The position numbers and the translations under genes are program-made. Under the pieces are notes generated by a model. The model did no database searches. It had not been told where the DNA came from and was given only the letters and a program-made list of their open reading frames with translations. Source: Anaerolineales bacterium UBA877 (GTDB taxonomy: Bacteria; Chloroflexota; Anaerolineae; Anaerolineales; Villigracilaceae). From it: a stretch of 45,613 nt of DNA. This document shows, piece after piece, positions 42,949 through 45,613 of the stretch (the stretch's first letter is position 1; each line of letters opens with the position of its first letter). The DNA is taken from contig DBFP01000057.1 of the NCBI GenBank assembly GCA_002294405.1, positions 1-45,613 of the forward strand, in the 5' to 3' direction.

Positions 42949-45613
42949 ATGCAAATAGAATTAACCATCAACTCAATTCGGCATACAGTTGAAACCAACC
43001 CCTCCGAAACATTATTCACCACTCTGCGTAATCTTGGCTTTTTTGGCATCAAATTCGGAGATGAACACGGTTTAAGCGGGTCAGACACAGTTATTTTGGA
43101 TGGCAACCCCATTAATTCCGGGTCAATGCTGACTGCCCAGGCTGAAGGGCACAATATCGTAACCATAGAAGGACTGGGGGAACTCCCCGATCAAGGATGG
43201 AAGAAAACGGGTGGCCTGCATCCGTTACAAATCGCATTTATAGAAACTGGTGCAATCCAGTGCGGATACTGCACTCCAGCCCAAATATTGGCAGCCAAAG
43301 CCTTATTGGATAAAAACCCCCGTCCAACAGAACTCGAAATCCGTGAAGCGATTTCTGGTGTCCTATGCCGTTGTACTGGTTATGTTAAACCAGTGCAAGC
43401 AATTCAACGTGCAGCAGCAATTCTGCGCGGTGAGAAAGTGGGACCATTTGAAAAAACAATGGTGGTTTCCGTAAACGGTACCGAATCTTTCCAACGGGTC
43501 GGAAAACCTGATCGAAAAGTTGATGCAGTTAAACTTGCTCAGGGAAAACCAGCCTTTACTGCAGACATGGATATGCAAAACCTCTTGCATGCCAAGGTTC
43601 TTCATTCTCCGCTTGCACATGCTCGAATTATAAAGATCGATACCCATAAAGCAATGGCTCTGCCCGGAGTCGCTGCGGTACTGACCTGGCAGGACATCCC
43701 ACGGGTTGTTTTTTCAAGTGCCGGGCAATCGGATCCCATCCCTGGCCCATTGGACATGTTCTCATTGGACAATAAAGTTCGCTTCATAGGTGACAGGGTG
43801 GCCTTCATCGCGGCTGAAACATCAGATATTGCCGAGCAAGCGCTCAAATTAATCGACGTGGAATATGAACCCCTGCCGGTTATTCTCGATCCAACATATT
43901 CCATGAACCCTGATGCAGTATGTATTCACGATGAACCTGAGTATATTAATTTTGCCAATTCCAACCAGGGGAAGAACCTCGCGGCAGAAATCAGGATTGA
44001 CATCGGCGATGTTGACCGTGGTTTCAGCGAAGCGGATGACATCATAGAAGCTGATTATTCGGTACCCAAAGTTCAACAGGCTCATATAGAGCCGCATGTG
44101 ACGATAACTTACTGGGATGCTGATGACCGCTTGGTAATCCGTACCAGCACTCAAGTCCCATTCCATGTTCGGCGGATACTGGCACCTGTATTGGGGCTGC
44201 CTGTTAAACGAATCAGGGTTATCAAACCACGGATTGGCGGGGGTTTTGGTGGTAAACAAGAGGTTCTAATCGAGGATGTTGCCGCGCACCTCACCATCGC
44301 CACAAAACGACCGGTTATCTTTGAATACAGCCGCGAAGAAGAATTCATCGCCTCACGATCCCGTCACCCAATGCGGGTTCACATGAAGACAGGGGTAAAG
44401 ACGGATGGGACGATCACCGCAAATGAAATGAGGATTTTGTCAGATACCGGCGCATATGGTTGCCATGCCCTTACTGTCACAGGGAATACCGGCCAAAAAT
44501 CAATGGCCTTATATGTCGGAGACGGGAAATATCGAAAATCTCCAAATATCCGTTTTTATGCTGACGTGGTCTATACTAATACGCCACCAGCAGGAGCATT
44601 CCGCGGTTATGGGGTGCCTCAGGGATTCTGGCCGTTGGAACGACATATGGAGAAGATTGCCTTGAAATTAGGATTGGATCCCCTGGAATTCCGCCTTAAA
44701 AACTCGATACACTCGGGTGAATTCCATCCATTCAGCACAGCATGGAACGAAGGACGTGAACCGCATCCAGAAGTGGTACAAACAGTTGGTCTGGAACAAT
44801 GTGTTCGTCAAGGTCAGGCTGCAATTAGGTGGGATGACAAACACGGCAACGAAAAATGGCGTACGGGAAATGATCCATCCTCCCCGACTCGCAGAGGTAT
44901 TGGAGTTGCCTTCGTCATGCAGGGCACAGCCATTCCATACCTGGATATGGGTGCAGCATCCATTAAAATGAATGAGGACGGTTCGTTCAACCTGTTGGTC
45001 GGGGCGACAGACCTGGGAACCGGCTCTGACACCGTGCTGGCACAGATGGCTGCTGAAGTCCTCGGGGTCCCAACTGAAGAAATATTGGTGTACTCATCCG
45101 ACACCGATTTCACACCCTTTGACAAGGGTGCGTATGCATCCTCGACAACTTATATTTCCGGAACGGCAGTAACACGTGCCGCCCAAATGGCAGCCGAGCG
45201 TATAAAACTTCGTGCGTCAATTTTATTCAATGTTGGAGCAGATAATTCTTCTCTAAAAACAAAGATTGTCCCAAATGATATTCATCTGCGGGATAAATCC
45301 GCTTTTTCCCCCGATGGTCGCTCCGTGTCTTTGGCTGAAATCGCACTGGACTCCCTGCACCATGCGAATCAAGAACAAATCATGGGAGTGGCTTCGTATT
45401 TTTCTCCATCCTCCCCTCCTCCATTTGCTGCCCAATTCGCGGAGGTTACAGTCGATAAGGACACCGGGGTCATTACCGTTGATAACCTCATAATGGCTGT
45501 GGACGGAGGGGTCATCGTCAACCCACTGACTGCCTCCGGTCAAATAGAGGGAGGCATGGCGCAGGCACTCGGCTATGCGATATGCGAGGAAATGGTTTAT
45601 GATCACCTGGGTC
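42949..45613 (+). CDS. xdhD: XdhD-like molybdenum hydroxylase, [2Fe-2S] and Mo domains fused (3' end outside window)
   Basis: At least 888 residues; open to the window edge. Residues 1-75 keep the plant-ferredoxin fold (TVILDGNPINSG, AQAEGHNIVTIEGL), but all four cluster ligands are replaced: Asp38, Ser43, Asp46 and Gly58 stand where cysteines belong. The second, helical [2Fe-2S] domain is intact (QCGYCTPAQ with Cys105/108, LCRCTGY with Cys140/142). Then come the Mo domains: SPLAHARI, GGGFGGK (430-436), the substrate-pocket Arg in AFRGYGVPQG, GTGSDTV and IEGGMAQALGYA. The catalytic Glu near the C terminus is outside. It resembles E. coli XdhD. The expected role is hydroxylation of a nitrogen heterocycle. 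ATG 42949 is the first start after an in-frame stop; the ribosome site is weak. Confidence 0.9.
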   Translation, partial: MQIELTINSIRHTVETNPSETLFTTLRNLGFFGIKFGDEHGLSGSDTVILDGNPINSGSMLTAQAEGHNIVTIEGLGELPDQGWKKTGGLHPLQIAFIETGAIQCGYCTPAQILAAKALLDKNPRPTELEIREAISGVLCRCTGYVKPVQAIQRAAAILRGEKVGPFEKTMVVSVNGTESFQRVGKPDRKVDAVKLAQGKPAFTADMDMQNLLHAKVLHSPLAHARIIKIDTHKAMALPGVAAVLTWQDIPRVVFSSAGQSDPIPGPLDMFSLDNKVRFIGDRVAFIAAETSDIAEQALKLIDVEYEPLPVILDPTYSMNPDAVCIHDEPEYINFANSNQGKNLAAEIRIDIGDVDRGFSEADDIIEADYSVPKVQQAHIEPHVTITYWDADDRLVIRTSTQVPFHVRRILAPVLGLPVKRIRVIKPRIGGGFGGKQEVLIEDVAAHLTIATKRPVIFEYSREEEFIASRSRHPMRVHMKTGVKTDGTITANEMRILSDTGAYGCHALTVTGNTGQKSMALYVGDGKYRKSPNIRFYADVVYTNTPPAGAFRGYGVPQGFWPLERHMEKIALKLGLDPLEFRLKNSIHSGEFHPFSTAWNEGREPHPEVVQTVGLEQCVRQGQAAIRWDDKHGNEKWRTGNDPSSPTRRGIGVAFVMQGTAIPYLDMGAASIKMNEDGSFNLLVGATDLGTGSDTVLAQMAAEVLGVPTEEILVYSSDTDFTPFDKGAYASSTTYISGTAVTRAAQMAAERIKLRASILFNVGADNSSLKTKIVPNDIHLRDKSAFSPDGRSVSLAEIALDSLHHANQEQIMGVASYFSPSSPPPFAAQFAEVTVDKDTGVITVDNLIMAVDGGVIVNPLTASGQIEGGMAQALGYAICEEMVYDHLG

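Noticed and set aside
42949..45613. Idea that the XdhD-like gene is a decaying pseudogene because four cluster cysteines are missing
   Set aside because: The frame is open for 888 codons, the second cluster and the Mo-domain motifs are intact, and the replaced positions resemble the XdhD pattern I recall, so it is a family trait rather than decay.
1..45613. CRISPR arrays, rRNA genes, transposase genes and known riboswitches
   Set aside because: I looked for regularly spaced repeats, transposase motifs and conserved RNA cores and saw none; a covariance-model search was not possible.

Overview
The window looks like chromosomal DNA of an uncultured or little-studied bacterium, most likely Chloroflexota, class Anaerolineae. 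That placement is inferred from gene content: F420 biosynthesis (cofE, cofD, cofC), an NBR1-type Ig-like lipoprotein, an Agl23-like glycosyltransferase fused to NHL repeats, a type 2 IPP isomerase, TTG starts and probable leaderless genes. No rRNA or ribosomal-protein gene is present to confirm it. Nearly all genes lie on the + strand, are closely packed, and often overlap by 4 bases.

Layout. 1-1.5 kb: a terminator, then a tyrosine recombinase gene on the minus strand bracketed by imperfect direct repeats. 1.6-5.4 kb: a GH127 arabinofuranosidase, an NBR1-Ig lipoprotein and a small unknown gene. 5.5-9.9 kb: housekeeping genes (tRNA-Leu, tig, clpP, a HAD phosphatase, rlmN). 10-13.4 kb: a very large membrane glycosyltransferase-NHL fusion. 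13.5-18.2 kb: sucCD, acpP, fni, a polyprenyl diphosphate synthase and tRNA-Gly. 18.2-25 kb: a class II aldolase, proline dehydrogenase, an anchored SxxK serine hydrolase, a coiled-coil zinc-ribbon protein and a membrane-anchored NACHT-HEAT ATPase. 25-28.5 kb: an F420 island (npdG, cofE, an F420-type PPOX protein, cofD, cofC).

28.7-45.6 kb is the most interesting part. It carries a dihydropyrimidine-dehydrogenase-like FAD/FMN/Fe-S fusion, an SsnA-type aminohydrolase, an LLM (F420/flavin) oxidoreductase, an unknown protein, a P-type ATPase with two TrkA-type proteins, a molybdopterin-dehydrogenase FAD subunit, a CcrM-like DNA adenine methylase with a RAMA domain, an alkaline-phosphatase-superfamily membrane enzyme, and an XdhD-type molybdenum hydroxylase that runs off the window. 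The SsnA, FAD-subunit and XdhD genes match the poorly understood ssnA-ygfM-xdhD gene set of E. coli, with the DPD-like fusion in the place of ygfK. The XdhD-like protein has lost all four cysteine ligands of its plant-ferredoxin-type [2Fe-2S] cluster but keeps the second cluster, so its electron route cannot be that of ordinary xanthine dehydrogenase. I infer an accessory route for breaking down nitrogen heterocycles (purine- or pyrimidine-like), built from Mo, FAD/FMN and perhaps F420 chemistry. The substrate is not visible from sequence.

Other things worth a second look are the DKSGT phosphorylation motif and Na,K-ATPase-like ion-site residues of the P-type ATPase, the methylase translationally coupled inside the Mo-hydroxylase operon, a terminator that swallows the apparent start of the HAD gene, and -10 boxes placed 6-8 bases before start codons (leaderless mRNAs).
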